From: a virus
IMG/VR virus record: IMGVR_UViG_3300021368_000996
Location: 1-33,969 of that record
Reading direction: 5' to 3' (one strand)
DNA: 33,969 nucleotides
Shown here piece after piece: positions 24,301 through 31,041 of this stretch (position 1 is the first letter of the stretch; the number at the start of each line of letters is the position of its first letter). The notes below the pieces were generated by a model, which was not told the DNA's origin, ran no database searches, and was given only the letters and a program-made list of their open reading frames with translations. The position numbers and the translations under genes were made by a program.

Positions 24301-25440
24301 CGTACATCTTCTGGAGCAAATGTTCCTATTCCAGTAGAACTCAGACGCCACTCAATTATGCGTTCTGGTAACCATACGTTTGAATATCTTGGTTTCGGTC
24401 CTGGTAACTATTCAACTGCATTCCCTCAGGCACAGGTTGAAACTCTGACAGAGGAACAGATTAAATTCTCTCAGTCAATCAAAGAAGAAGCGGGTGTTGC
24501 TTTCTACTCTGGTCTGAACTCTAATGGTGATCTGTTTATTGGTAACCAGATTATTAACCCTGTTACTGGTCAGATTACTAGTGAAGATATTGCACAACTT
24601 AATGTTGTTGGTGAAGAAAACACAACCATCGAAACATTCTCTGAGTTGGTGCTTACTGATAAACTAACGGTTATCGGTGGTGCATCTAACCAGTTAGAAT
24701 CTATTTTTGCTGGTCCTGTTACATTCCAAGGACTTGTATCTTCTACACAGAATATTCAGGCAAGAAAACTTACATATACCAACCAAGATGGTACAACCAT
24801 CAGACAAACACTGATGGCACCTCCAAATAATCCTGACAATGGTGAACCAAACTTAACTGGTATTACAACATATCCAACTCAGGCAGATGGTGACTTAGTT
24901 TACAATCAAAGTTGGGTGCCTGGAAAATCATTAGGTTGGATTTATTATGATAATGGTGTTGCTGGCGAAAGTAATTGGTATGAGTTTGGTTTAAGTGATA
25001 CTGGTGTTATCAACATTAATGATAAGTATGGAAATAATGTACCTCTGACTATCAATAATGCTGGTGATGCTGGTACTGGTGTTGGTATCGGTACTGAACC
25101 TGAGAATACTTTCAGACTCACAGTTGCTGGTAATACAAAGATTGATGGTGATGTTGTTGGTACTGGTTTTGGTGTAGTTGGTTCTGGTAAATATATCAGG
25201 AGACTATATACAGGTGATGGCACAACTCAGACGTTTACTATCACTAATCCATCAAATACTAATATTGATCACACCGCAAACTCAATACTTGTGTTTATTA
25301 ATGGTGTTATGCAAATTGGTGGATCTGCATCGGAAGTTAGTGGCAATACGGCAAACTATTCCGTCAGTAATGCTCAGGTGGTATTTGGATCTGCACCTCC
25401 AACTGGTGTAAACATCCAAATTTTAGAATTACCTATCTAA
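21343..25440 (+). CDS. Giant tail-fibre/baseplate structural protein
   Basis: 1365 residues, the largest gene here. The N-terminal 200 residues include IIYVNPDDFDASD, PFKTIQRAFLEVAR and GGLIVPRGCSLVGTDLRRTK, a layout that recalls pectin-lyase-like beta-helix fibres. Repeated strand-rich, Gly/Ser/Thr-rich domains follow. The C terminus (YIRRLYTGDGTTQTFTI, then ILVFINGVMQIGG) resembles a fibre-end domain seen in cyanophage structural proteins. There is no catalytic motif and no signal peptide. Its own late promoter precedes it. It is a good candidate for a long side fibre or a baseplate-plug protein; position in the virion is inferred. Confidence 0.75.
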   Translation: MALTRLKNIITSRTGRIIYVNPDDFDASDSIDNRGNSALRPFKTIQRAFLEVARFSYRVGLSNDEFDAFSIMLYPAEYVVDNRPGEVLYTNVAPIDANSNLDITSPNNVLYKYNSVEGGLIVPRGCSLVGTDLRRTKIIPKYIPYPTTYAAKGINEGQEPPRTSIFRVTGGTYFWQFSFFDGSEEGVYFKPDSTETIPPKFSHHRLTCFEFADNVNTLADFIAAGRVPSADYSAVPNILERTDLEIYYQKISKAFSSIPDTSGDPTTDQIQARVEENRIVGPISDEYRVSQITSNGATATAVTVDEFDQPRNHGFSVGVNINIDGVTGSLGPNSAADIALYEGSFTVTSARDNIFTYQMSGEPSGNAVGTAITVKTEIDTVDSASPYAFNLSLRSVWGMNGMHADGSKSTGFKSMVVAQFTGLSLQKDDRAFVLYDQSTGTYTPQAAGSGAHLNGFAEYRKGWAHEHIKCSNDSFIQAVSVFAVGYGTHFTALSGGDMSITNSNSNFGNTALRSAGFKAKAFSKDKSGFVSHIIPPKTLPVVTAVCTGTSGATTVTLPNDGSVYGVLAGMNVTGNGIGTGATVLSTSGNDVPLSVANSATVNNQVIFGDETAVNWVNIDINRTKVINAGLSGQGELAGTRLYLFGYTNENSPPTNKVQGFTVGARLDGTGASAVPDKLFCQLAATAGADPTPLSARIAGAGPSVSSVAPGAAGSPLQFDSNSYNLDANTGTGTQPGGLDAVGGWYLTVENNNASNEIYQALNTNADFNNVSFTPTTFIKRISDPRDLQDRTYRIRYETDKDKLSPTPRDPISGYVLQPLNSDAGGVNLQGAFYIYDIEKVQPLISGVQNGVYYITLLYASVTPNVANFDDRKFSQNVNEVYPTFDRDNPLADPLRAYSKADTQIIGSVSATNNLLSDGEFVKDPKRSITKEAIVKLLKDSGWPAANAPAYTGGQEDSEGENDGSGSLSTIILTARSGDEEARKINIRTSSGANVPIPVELRRHSIMRSGNHTFEYLGFGPGNYSTAFPQAQVETLTEEQIKFSQSIKEEAGVAFYSGLNSNGDLFIGNQIINPVTGQITSEDIAQLNVVGEENTTIETFSELVLTDKLTVIGGASNQLESIFAGPVTFQGLVSSTQNIQARKLTYTNQDGTTIRQTLMAPPNNPDNGEPNLTGITTYPTQADGDLVYNQSWVPGKSLGWIYYDNGVAGESNWYEFGLSDTGVININDKYGNNVPLTINNAGDAGTGVGIGTEPENTFRLTVAGNTKIDGDVVGTGFGVVGSGKYIRRLYTGDGTTQTFTITNPSNTNIDHTANSILVFINGVMQIGGSASEVSGNTANYSVSNAQVVFGSAPPTGVNIQILELPI

Positions 25441-25459
25441 ATAAGAATAAACGACTGCT

Positions 25460-25891
25460 ATGGCGTTCACTCAAATTACTGGAGATAATATCTCCACAGC
25501 AACAAATGCAACTATCACGGCACTAGCGTTTCAGAATACTAATTCTGTTTTAGCATTGCCTGCTGGATCAACTGCTGATCGTCCCACTACACCTGCATTA
25601 GGTTCTATTAGATATAATTCTGATGATGATAATGCAGAGATTTACATCACAAACGTTGATGGTTCTGGTACTGATGGATGGGCACCTGTTGCAGGTGGTG
25701 GACCTTCTGTAGGTAATGATTCGATCATTAGAACTAATGGAACTCAATTAACTGAAGACGCAGCAGTCGGTGCTGGTGCTCCTAATAATGATGATAAATT
25801 CTCTAACGGATTTACCATTGGACCTATCACAGTCTCTGGTGCCACGACTACATTAACCATCCTCACTGATGGTAACTTGGTAATTTTTTGA
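25460..25891 (+). CDS. Short fibre-like structural protein
   Basis: 143 residues. The segment LPAGSTADRPTTPALGSIRY is the common phage-fibre motif RP-x-x-P-x-x-G-x-I-R-Y-N, seen where a fibre domain begins. The rest is Gly/Ser/Thr-rich strands. Placed 19 bases after the giant fibre gene; no clear ribosome site, only an imperfect AATAAAC late-like box at about 25448. Likely a fibre subunit or cap. Confidence 0.65.
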   Translation: MAFTQITGDNISTATNATITALAFQNTNSVLALPAGSTADRPTTPALGSIRYNSDDDNAEIYITNVDGSGTDGWAPVAGGGPSVGNDSIIRTNGTQLTEDAAVGAGAPNNDDKFSNGFTIGPITVSGATTTLTILTDGNLVIF

Positions 25892-25892
25892 T

Positions 25893-25900
25893 CATAAATA
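25893..25900 (+). promoter_or_regulatory. T4-type late promoter (CATAAATA)
   Basis: ATAAATA at 25894-25900, just after the TGA stop of the upstream gene and 25 bases before ATG 25926; AGAGGA lies between as ribosome site. Confidence 0.65.
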
Positions 25901-25925
25901 ACTATACAACAGAGGACTTCGGAGA

Positions 25926-26525
25926 ATGTCAACACTTAAAGTAGATACAATCAGAAATCAGGGGGGAACTGGCGGTAAGATCCAACTCCTGACTTCTGGT
26001 GATGTTAATGTCAATGATAATAAGTTGTATGTAGATAGTGCAACGTCGAAAGTTGGCATCAACACTAGTGATCCTCGTGCTGCATTAGAAGTTGAAGGAA
26101 ATGGTGGTGCAATCTTTAAGACATCACCACTGCTAGAGAAGACAAATAACGTTTCTGGTGCATCAAACGCAAACGCAACCATTAATGTTTATAATGGTGC
26201 GATCACTCTGTTTACTACTGCTAACACTAATAACTTTACTCCTAATATCACTTACACAGATGGTGGTAGCGTCACTACTTTGAACGCATACATGGAGAAT
26301 AGTGAGAATTTAGTTGTCACTCTCATTTCTCAAAATGGTAGTGGATCTGGATATGTTCCTGGAAATATTCAAATTGATGGTAGTAGTGTAACAACAGAAT
26401 GGTCTGGTGGTTCTGCTCCCACTGCGCGTGGTGGTACTGGAGGATATGATGTTTATGCATTTTCTATCCTAAAAACAGGTTCATCTGCTTACGTTGTTTT
26501 AGCATCACAGACACATTTTAATTGA
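25926..26525 (+). CDS. Fibre-like structural protein
   Basis: 199 residues. MSTLKVDTIRNQGG and the VGINTSDPRAALEV motif are hallmarks of phage fibre proteins (the second is the V-G-I-x-T-x-x-P-x-x-x-L-x-V segment before intramolecular-chaperone or knob domains). The rest (YMENSENLVVTLI, GYDVYAFSILKTGSSAYVVL) is a compact strand-rich domain. Its own late promoter precedes it, and the next gene starts 6 bases after it, so the two may form one fibre tip. Confidence 0.7.
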   Translation: MSTLKVDTIRNQGGTGGKIQLLTSGDVNVNDNKLYVDSATSKVGINTSDPRAALEVEGNGGAIFKTSPLLEKTNNVSGASNANATINVYNGAITLFTTANTNNFTPNITYTDGGSVTTLNAYMENSENLVVTLISQNGSGSGYVPGNIQIDGSSVTTEWSGGSAPTARGGTGGYDVYAFSILKTGSSAYVVLASQTHFN

Positions 26526-26531
26526 TAAGTC

Positions 26532-27527
26532 ATGCCTTTACTTTCATCCTATGGTCTTAGCGGCGGTCTCGCTTTTAGGGGCGGGGCAAGGGCGCTGGAA
26601 ACATTTAACAAGATTTTTACATACACTGGCGGCATCCAAACATTTAGTGCTCCTAGTGAATCAACTACCTTGACCGCATATGTTTTCGGTCCTGGGGGTG
26701 GATCTGAAGCAGATCAAAACTCTAATGGTGGTGCTGGTGGATATAGTGTTGGAACAATTAATAATTCTGCTGGAGCAACATTTAAGATCGTTGTTGGTGG
26801 TGGTGGAGGTCCTGGAACTCAGAACAATGGTTCTGGTGGAGGATATTCAGGTGTCTTCACTAATGCTTGGAATGGAAATAGTGTAAGCACAGATCATAAC
26901 GCTTCGATTATTCTTGCTGGTGGTGGTGGAGGTTCTGGTGACAATAATCGCGGAAACCCTCACGGCGGTGGTGCTGGTGGTGGAAATAGTGGTCAAAATG
27001 GTGCTACTCCTTCAGGTGGTGGAGGTGGAACACAAAATGGTGGTGGACAATATAGAAACAATGGTGGTGGAAACTGCACTGCCCCAGGTCCCCAAGGTAA
27101 CTGCCGTGGTGCTCAGTTAAGAGGCGGTATTGCATGTGGTGGACAACAAAATGGTGCTGCAACTGGTTGGCCCAATACAATTTACGGAGGACAATGGGCA
27201 TCTGCTGCTGGTAGAAATGGTTGCAATTCTGGTGGCGGTGGTGCTGGTTATTATGGTGGTGCTGGTGGAGGTGGACAACCCAATTCATCAAATGGTGGTG
27301 GAGGATCAGGATATGTTGGTGGTCATCCTAGTCACCCTGTTAATAATGCAAATACTTACACTGGCAGCGGTAGAGACTTACCTCCACAGGCAACTTCGTC
27401 CCCTTATTGGCCAGGAAACCAAGTAGGTAGGGGCGGAATTAGAAGCACTAACCATGCCCGAGGACAACAATATGGTGGAGATGGTAGAGTAGTTATTGAA
27501 TATGAAGCATTTGAACCTGTTGGTTAA
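26532..27527 (+). CDS. Glycine-rich adhesin-like protein
   Basis: 331 residues. An N-terminal strand domain (about 25-60: FTYTGGIQTFSAPSESTT) is followed by a long region (about 60-315) full of Gly clusters of three to five residues separated by Asn/Gln/Ser-rich stretches, as in T-even gp38 adhesins where Gly-rich runs pack as polyglycine-II helices and the loops bind the receptor. Three Cys lie in the Gly region (with CNS, CRG and NCTAP contexts) and might cross-link loops. The C terminus RVVIEYE closes a strand. It sits at the end of the fibre block, the usual place of an adhesin. Receptor-binding is inferred from composition. Confidence 0.65.
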   Translation: MPLLSSYGLSGGLAFRGGARALETFNKIFTYTGGIQTFSAPSESTTLTAYVFGPGGGSEADQNSNGGAGGYSVGTINNSAGATFKIVVGGGGGPGTQNNGSGGGYSGVFTNAWNGNSVSTDHNASIILAGGGGGSGDNNRGNPHGGGAGGGNSGQNGATPSGGGGGTQNGGGQYRNNGGGNCTAPGPQGNCRGAQLRGGIACGGQQNGAATGWPNTIYGGQWASAAGRNGCNSGGGGAGYYGGAGGGGQPNSSNGGGGSGYVGGHPSHPVNNANTYTGSGRDLPPQATSSPYWPGNQVGRGGIRSTNHARGQQYGGDGRVVIEYEAFEPVG

Positions 27528-27538
27528 TGTGCTATAAT
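27511..27538 (+). promoter_or_regulatory. Sigma70-like early promoter
   Basis: TTGAAC (27511-27516), 16-base spacer, TATAAT (27533-27538), with TGTGC immediately before the -10 as at 12915-12942. It overlaps the 3' end of the adhesin gene and serves the oxygenase gene at 27557. Confidence 0.68.
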
Positions 27539-27556
27539 TGACGAAACACTTATATT

Positions 27557-28108
27557 ATGGAAAACTATAATTTGTTTTCAACTCCATTATGGATGGAGTT
27601 TGTGAATATAGACAATTCAAAGTTAATAAAGCAGATTCATGAGTTTCAAAATACTCATGAATCTGTTTCTATTTCTAATGAAGGTGGGTATCAGAGTCCA
27701 GAATTTCATTGTCAAGAATTACTGGATGTTGTACAACAGATAACACCAAGATTAGAGAATAAACCATTATCTAATTTCTCATTGTATTCATGGATTAATA
27801 TCAATGGGAAAGGACATCATAATAGAAGACATACACATGTATCAACAAATATATTTTTGTCTGGTATCTATTATGTAAAAGTACCACAAAATAGTGGTAG
27901 AGTTAGATTTTACGATCCTAGAGGAGCATTGATACAATCAATGCCAGATCATTCATATTTTAATAATGGCACTGAATATGTGTTCATTGAACCTCAAGAG
28001 GGGATGATTATGTTCTTTCCTAGTTGGTTAGAGCATGATGTTGAACCTAGTAAAAGTGATGAAGATAGAATATCAATAGCATTTAATGTATCGTGTGACA
28101 CTGAATAA
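27557..28108 (+). CDS. 2OG-Fe(II) oxygenase (TIGR02466-like)
   Basis: 183 residues. RRHTHVSTNIFLSGIYYVKVP gives the H92-T-H94 pair and the hallmark SG-x-YY-x-K; FFPSWLEHDVEPS gives H160; DRISIAFNVS gives R171. This is the YhcG-free, HxH-type 2OG oxygenase group also seen in cyanobacteria and other marine phages. The N-terminal FSTPLW-like start is characteristic. Unlike the oxygenases at 7.9-18.1 kb, it lies after the fibre block under its own early-type promoter. The substrate is unknown. Confidence 0.84.
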   Translation: MENYNLFSTPLWMEFVNIDNSKLIKQIHEFQNTHESVSISNEGGYQSPEFHCQELLDVVQQITPRLENKPLSNFSLYSWININGKGHHNRRHTHVSTNIFLSGIYYVKVPQNSGRVRFYDPRGALIQSMPDHSYFNNGTEYVFIEPQEGMIMFFPSWLEHDVEPSKSDEDRISIAFNVSCDTE

Positions 28109-28110
28109 GG

Positions 28111-28151
28111 TGGCACAGGGGGTTGTGCATCTAGAGAAATCCTGTTATACT
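28111..28151 (+). promoter_or_regulatory. Stem-loop plus sigma70-like promoter module
   Basis: TGGCACA (28111) begins a small hairpin (GCACA/TGTGC, loop GGGGGT) whose right arm is also the -35 box TTGTGC (28123-28128). After 17 bases comes TATACT (28146-28151). The leader contains AATCAAGA (28165). The same order of parts occurs at 12885-12960 and 31604-31660. Confidence 0.62.
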
Positions 28152-28174
28152 ACTAGAGTCAACCAATCAAGACA

Positions 28175-28390
28175 ATGCCACAATTCACTCTAATTTGCAC
28201 AGACGAAGACGAAACTACAACTACTAAAGAGTTTGAGTCAACTATTTTGCAAGATGCGGTAGAAAAAACTGCTGACTTCTTGAAGGGTGTTGGTTATGTC
28301 TTTGAAGATCTGCATGTTCAGACTCATGCTATCCCCGAAAAGGATGATGACGACTACGTTAAGTCGGTTTACCCTCAGTTTGATCGCTGA
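28175..28390 (+). CDS. Small hypothetical acidic protein
   Basis: 71 residues, acidic (TDEDET, EKDDDDY), with a central helix (ILQDAVEKTADFLKGV). No family is recognised. First gene after an early-type promoter module; AATCAAGA in the leader. Confidence 0.68.
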   Translation: MPQFTLICTDEDETTTTKEFESTILQDAVEKTADFLKGVGYVFEDLHVQTHAIPEKDDDDYVKSVYPQFDR

Positions 28391-28431
28391 TATATATTTC
28401 TAGTAGTTTATTTCTGACCATTAACTCTATC

Positions 28432-28635
28432 ATGGGCAAAACCTTTCGGCGTGGTGGTAACGAACGAGGTTACTACTCTTTTGGAAAATCCATCCGTGAC
28501 AAACGACAACGTGGAACAAATAGATACGCAACCGAGGACAACTATCATGGCGAATACGACAACAGAAAATCCAAAGCAGATCGAAAAAACCGAAAATTTG
28601 ACCCAGAAATCGACAATGACAATGGATGGTATTGA
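28432..28635 (+). CDS. Small basic hypothetical protein
   Basis: 67 residues, rich in Arg, Lys, Asn and Tyr (RRGGNERGYYSFGKSIRDKR), likely disordered or nucleic-acid binding. No family is recognised. Its last 89 bases overlap the next gene in another frame; both frames look protein-like. Confidence 0.55.
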   Translation: MGKTFRRGGNERGYYSFGKSIRDKRQRGTNRYATEDNYHGEYDNRKSKADRKNRKFDPEIDNDNGWY

Positions 28636-28720
28636 TGAAATCGAAAGTTTCTATGAAGACTTAGAATTTGACGATGCATCTGCTGTAGACTACGACCTGG
28701 ATTTCACCACCCAATCGTAA
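28547..28720 (+). CDS. Small acidic hypothetical protein
   Basis: 57 residues from ATG 28547, with GAGGA 9-14 bases upstream; ATG 28616 is a shorter alternative. The C-terminal half is strongly acidic (DEIESFYEDLEFDDASAVDY), in contrast to the basic protein encoded in the overlapping frame. No family is recognised. Confidence 0.55.
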   Translation: MANTTTENPKQIEKTENLTQKSTMTMDGIDEIESFYEDLEFDDASAVDYDLDFTTQS

Positions 28721-28724
28721 TTAA

Positions 28725-28904
28725 ATGGACACCGAACCTCAAAACGAAAAGTTCAACAGAGGACTTGATCTTTTTATCGAGTCCGTACTCAAACCTGACC
28801 ATAAATTGCGTCAGTGTGCTCACAATCAAAAGTGTTATAATGAACTCATGTGGGTTCGTGAGGATGTAATGTCTTATCTTAAGACACTGCGGAGGGATAA
28901 CTAA
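28725..28904 (+). CDS. Very small hypothetical protein
   Basis: 59 residues, helical, with Cys31 and Cys37 (LRQCAHNQKCYNELMWVRED). Coupled to the next gene by TAATG. No family is recognised. It is too short to be called by length alone, but the tight spacing with both neighbours supports it. Confidence 0.62.
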   Translation: MDTEPQNEKFNRGLDLFIESVLKPDHKLRQCAHNQKCYNELMWVREDVMSYLKTLRRDN

Positions 28905-29098
28905 TGCAGTTCCTCCATTCTGCAATTCTCGACAAAGAAGAAAAAATGATCCTAAAGGATGCTTTGTTCTTGTATGTTTCTGATCTACAGAAACGCTATT
29001 ATCAAGACAAACTAATTGAACAACCCGTCTATCTCGACAAAATGAAAGAGGTAGAAGCAATCGTAGAAAAACTACATTTAACTGACTTGTATAGGTAA
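28904..29098 (+). CDS. Small hypothetical protein
   Basis: 64 residues, all-helical and charged (LDKEEKMILKDALFLYVSDL, DKMKEVEAIVEKLHLTDLY). No family is recognised. TAATG overlaps at both ends. Confidence 0.65.
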   Translation: MQFLHSAILDKEEKMILKDALFLYVSDLQKRYYQDKLIEQPVYLDKMKEVEAIVEKLHLTDLYR

Positions 29099-29274
29099 TG
29101 TTAGAATCTGAAATTAGTGTTCTCAAAAAAGCAATCAAGAAAGGGTATGATGATCCTTTCTTGTATACTGATGAAGAACTTCGTAAACTCAAAACAAAAC
29201 TAAACCAGTTGAGAGACTGGAGACGCTCAGCACAAATTTCACAAAACAATGGATTTGGTCAGTATGTACAATGA
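29098..29274 (+). CDS. Very small hypothetical protein
   Basis: 58 residues, helical and basic (LESEISVLKKAIKKGYDDP, EELRKLKTKLNQLRDWRR), possibly coiled coil. TAATG start and an 11-base overlap with the next gene. No family is recognised. Confidence 0.6.
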   Translation: MLESEISVLKKAIKKGYDDPFLYTDEELRKLKTKLNQLRDWRRSAQISQNNGFGQYVQ

Positions 29275-29389
29275 AGACTTTGACATCTCTTGGGATGAGA
29301 ATGACATCATTCAAGCACCCGAAGATGACTGGGTTTCTGCTATTCTTGGCAGTGAAGATGAAACTATCGGTGAACTAATCAATGATTGA
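29264..29389 (+). CDS. Very small acidic hypothetical protein
   Basis: 41 residues with about one third Asp/Glu and a single Trp pair (FDISWDENDII, EDDWVSAILGSEDETIGEL). Overlaps both neighbours. No family is recognised; the composition could suit an acidic protein-binding mimic, which is only a guess. Confidence 0.5.
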   Translation: MYNEDFDISWDENDIIQAPEDDWVSAILGSEDETIGELIND

Positions 29390-29546
29390 CAAGTATCGCA
29401 TCACTTGGTTAAAAAACAAAGCAAAAAATGGGTTCTATTCTAGACAAGAAGTGGTAGTATATGGACTGGACAATGTAAAGTTTGTTATGGACAACCTTGT
29501 GCCAGTTGACGCAGTGGGCGCAGTGGACATCATTCCATGCCTCTGA
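29382..29546 (+). CDS. Very small hypothetical protein
   Basis: 54 residues (MIDKYRITWLKNKAKNGFYS, then strand-like RQEVVVYGLDNVKFVMDNL). The layout is strand-helix-strand and recalls a small ferredoxin-like half-domain, but no family is recognised. Overlaps the upstream gene by 8 bases. Last of the run of small genes. Confidence 0.55.
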   Translation: MIDKYRITWLKNKAKNGFYSRQEVVVYGLDNVKFVMDNLVPVDAVGAVDIIPCL

Positions 29547-29550
29547 CTGC

Positions 29551-29556
29551 TACAAT
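29551..29556 (+). promoter_or_regulatory. Weak extended -10 promoter candidate
   Basis: TGC-TACAAT forms an extended -10 box in the only clear gap here (29547-29611), with no good -35. It could serve the operon starting at 29612. A second TGC-TATAAT (to 30123) lies 24 bases before the methyltransferase ATG. Confidence 0.3.
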
Positions 29557-29611
29557 ATGATCAACGGAATGAGCAGCGCCCCAAAGACTCTCCCAAAATC
29601 GCTATTTTATT

Positions 29612-30151
29612 ATGCACATCTCCAACGTCAAAACTGCTACAATGGTCGGAAAGTTCGCATTGAACGACGGACCTTCCAAAGCACGACTTAAACTCAACTA
29701 TGAGAATCTTGATAACAAAGTTCTCAAAGATGATGCTGGTCGTGTATATCTCCTCGTCAAAGATGGTGAGATCATGAAGATCGGTGGCAGTGTCTCTAAA
29801 GGTGGTATCAAATCCACCATGTCATTCTATGTGTCCGCTAATACTGGACGCCCATCAATTCGTTCCTTTGGTATTAACCAACTGGTACATGAATCGATCA
29901 TGAGTGGCGCTGAAGTATCAGTTTATATGATTACTTCTGTACAGGTTTTTGCACCAGTTAAAGGTCTCTTTGGTGCAGAAACTATGTCCATCTCTGCCTT
30001 CAAAGAGATGGAAGAAAAATGTCTTCGTGACTATGTTGCTTCTGAGGGTTGTTATCCTGCTTGGAATTACCAAGAATCGGGTAAACCTTGGGAGCAATAT
30101 ATTCAGGAAGCACATGCTATAATTCTAACAAAGACTGCAAAACGCAAATGA
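29612..30151 (+). CDS. GIY-YIG/T5orf172-like protein
   Basis: 179 residues. GRVYLLVKDGEIMKIGGS (43-60) matches the two-strand GIY...YIG core as found in T5orf172-type domains (x-Y-x-L...x-K-I-G). Basic residues Lys63, Lys67 and Arg80 and the acidic cluster KEMEEK (131-136) are where GIY-YIG nucleases carry their Arg and Glu; the pattern is degenerate and activity is uncertain. The C-terminal part (YPAWNYQESGKPWEQYI) is aromatic-rich. Its TGA overlaps the ATG of an adenine methyltransferase. Options are a restriction-like nuclease partnered with the methylase, a homing-type nuclease, or a non-cutting DNA-binding protein. Confidence 0.5.
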   Translation: MHISNVKTATMVGKFALNDGPSKARLKLNYENLDNKVLKDDAGRVYLLVKDGEIMKIGGSVSKGGIKSTMSFYVSANTGRPSIRSFGINQLVHESIMSGAEVSVYMITSVQVFAPVKGLFGAETMSISAFKEMEEKCLRDYVASEGCYPAWNYQESGKPWEQYIQEAHAIILTKTAKRK

Positions 30152-31041
30152 AAACTCCACTCAGATACGCTGGCGGAAAATCCAAAGCATATAAAATTAT
30201 CACTGAACATCTTCCTGAAAAGTTTCCTAAGGATAGAATTATCTCCCCATTTTTGGGTGGTGGTAGTCTAGAATCTCGCTGGAGTTCTGAGTTAGGCATC
30301 AAGACTATTGGTTTTGATGCCTTTGAGCAATTAATTGTATTTTGGTGTATTCTGTTGCAAGATCCTCAAGGACTTGCAGATCGTTGTAGACATCTTGTGC
30401 CTACAAAAGAAGAATACAAAGCAGTCAAAGAAGAACTGCTGAAATGGAATATCACTCAGCAAATGTTTGCTGGTTATGGTGACAGATACAAGTATTATGA
30501 ACGTGAACCTATCTGTTTAGATCATAAGAACGCAGCAGCATATTATTATTTCAATCACAATCTTTCCTATGGACCTATGTTCTTGGGATGGATGAGTAAG
30601 ATCTACGAATCTCCTGAAAAATGGGAGCGTATGTGTAAACGTGTTGAAGAATATCGCAATCCAAATCTGACTGCGATGAAGGGTGATTATGCTAACACTC
30701 TGGATGAATTTAACTCAGACTTTTTGTATCTGGATCCTCCATATTATTTGGAAAAGGATAAAGATAACAAGATGTTCAAGGGGATGTATCCAAACTGCAA
30801 TTTTGCAGTGCATCATGATACTTTCAACCATGAGGGTTTGATGCTACAACTCTCTAGACATAAGGGACCATTTATTCTCAGTTACAATAATTGTGAGACA
30901 ATTCGTGACTGGTATGCAGAGTATGAAATTGTATATCCTGAGTGGCATTATTCATATGCACTAGGTGAGAAACGTATTGGCAAGAATAAAGTCAATAATG
31001 ATCCTAAGAAATCACATGAAATTCTAATTATTAAACGATGA
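30148..31041 (+). CDS. D12-class DNA N6-adenine methyltransferase (Dam-like)
   Basis: 297 residues from ATG 30148 (ATGA overlap); a start at 30088 inside the upstream gene is rejected. TPLRYAGGKSK (3-13) and ISPFLGGGSLE (32-42) form the SAM-binding N terminus, and YLDPPYY (194-200) is the catalytic DPPY motif. Order I then IV is that of alpha-group D12 enzymes such as Dam and M.DpnIIA, which methylate adenine, often in GATC. It may protect phage DNA from host or self-encoded nucleases. The target is not readable here. Coupled at both ends, ATGA to the cysteine-cluster gene. Confidence 0.9.
   Translation: MKTPLRYAGGKSKAYKIITEHLPEKFPKDRIISPFLGGGSLESRWSSELGIKTIGFDAFEQLIVFWCILLQDPQGLADRCRHLVPTKEEYKAVKEELLKWNITQQMFAGYGDRYKYYEREPICLDHKNAAAYYYFNHNLSYGPMFLGWMSKIYESPEKWERMCKRVEEYRNPNLTAMKGDYANTLDEFNSDFLYLDPPYYLEKDKDNKMFKGMYPNCNFAVHHDTFNHEGLMLQLSRHKGPFILSYNNCETIRDWYAEYEIVYPEWHYSYALGEKRIGKNKVNNDPKKSHEILIIKR

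Noticed and set aside
27004-27291. - strand frame rich in His and Gln
   Set aside because: Direct antisense of the Gly-cluster region (GGT/GGA repeats read as ACC/CAT-type codons).
28836-28841. TATAAT inside the 59-residue gene
   Set aside because: No -35 at proper spacing and located within coding sequence.
29482-29691. 69-residue + frame between small genes and the GIY-YIG-like gene
   Set aside because: Overlaps two better-supported genes in other frames and has no ribosome site.
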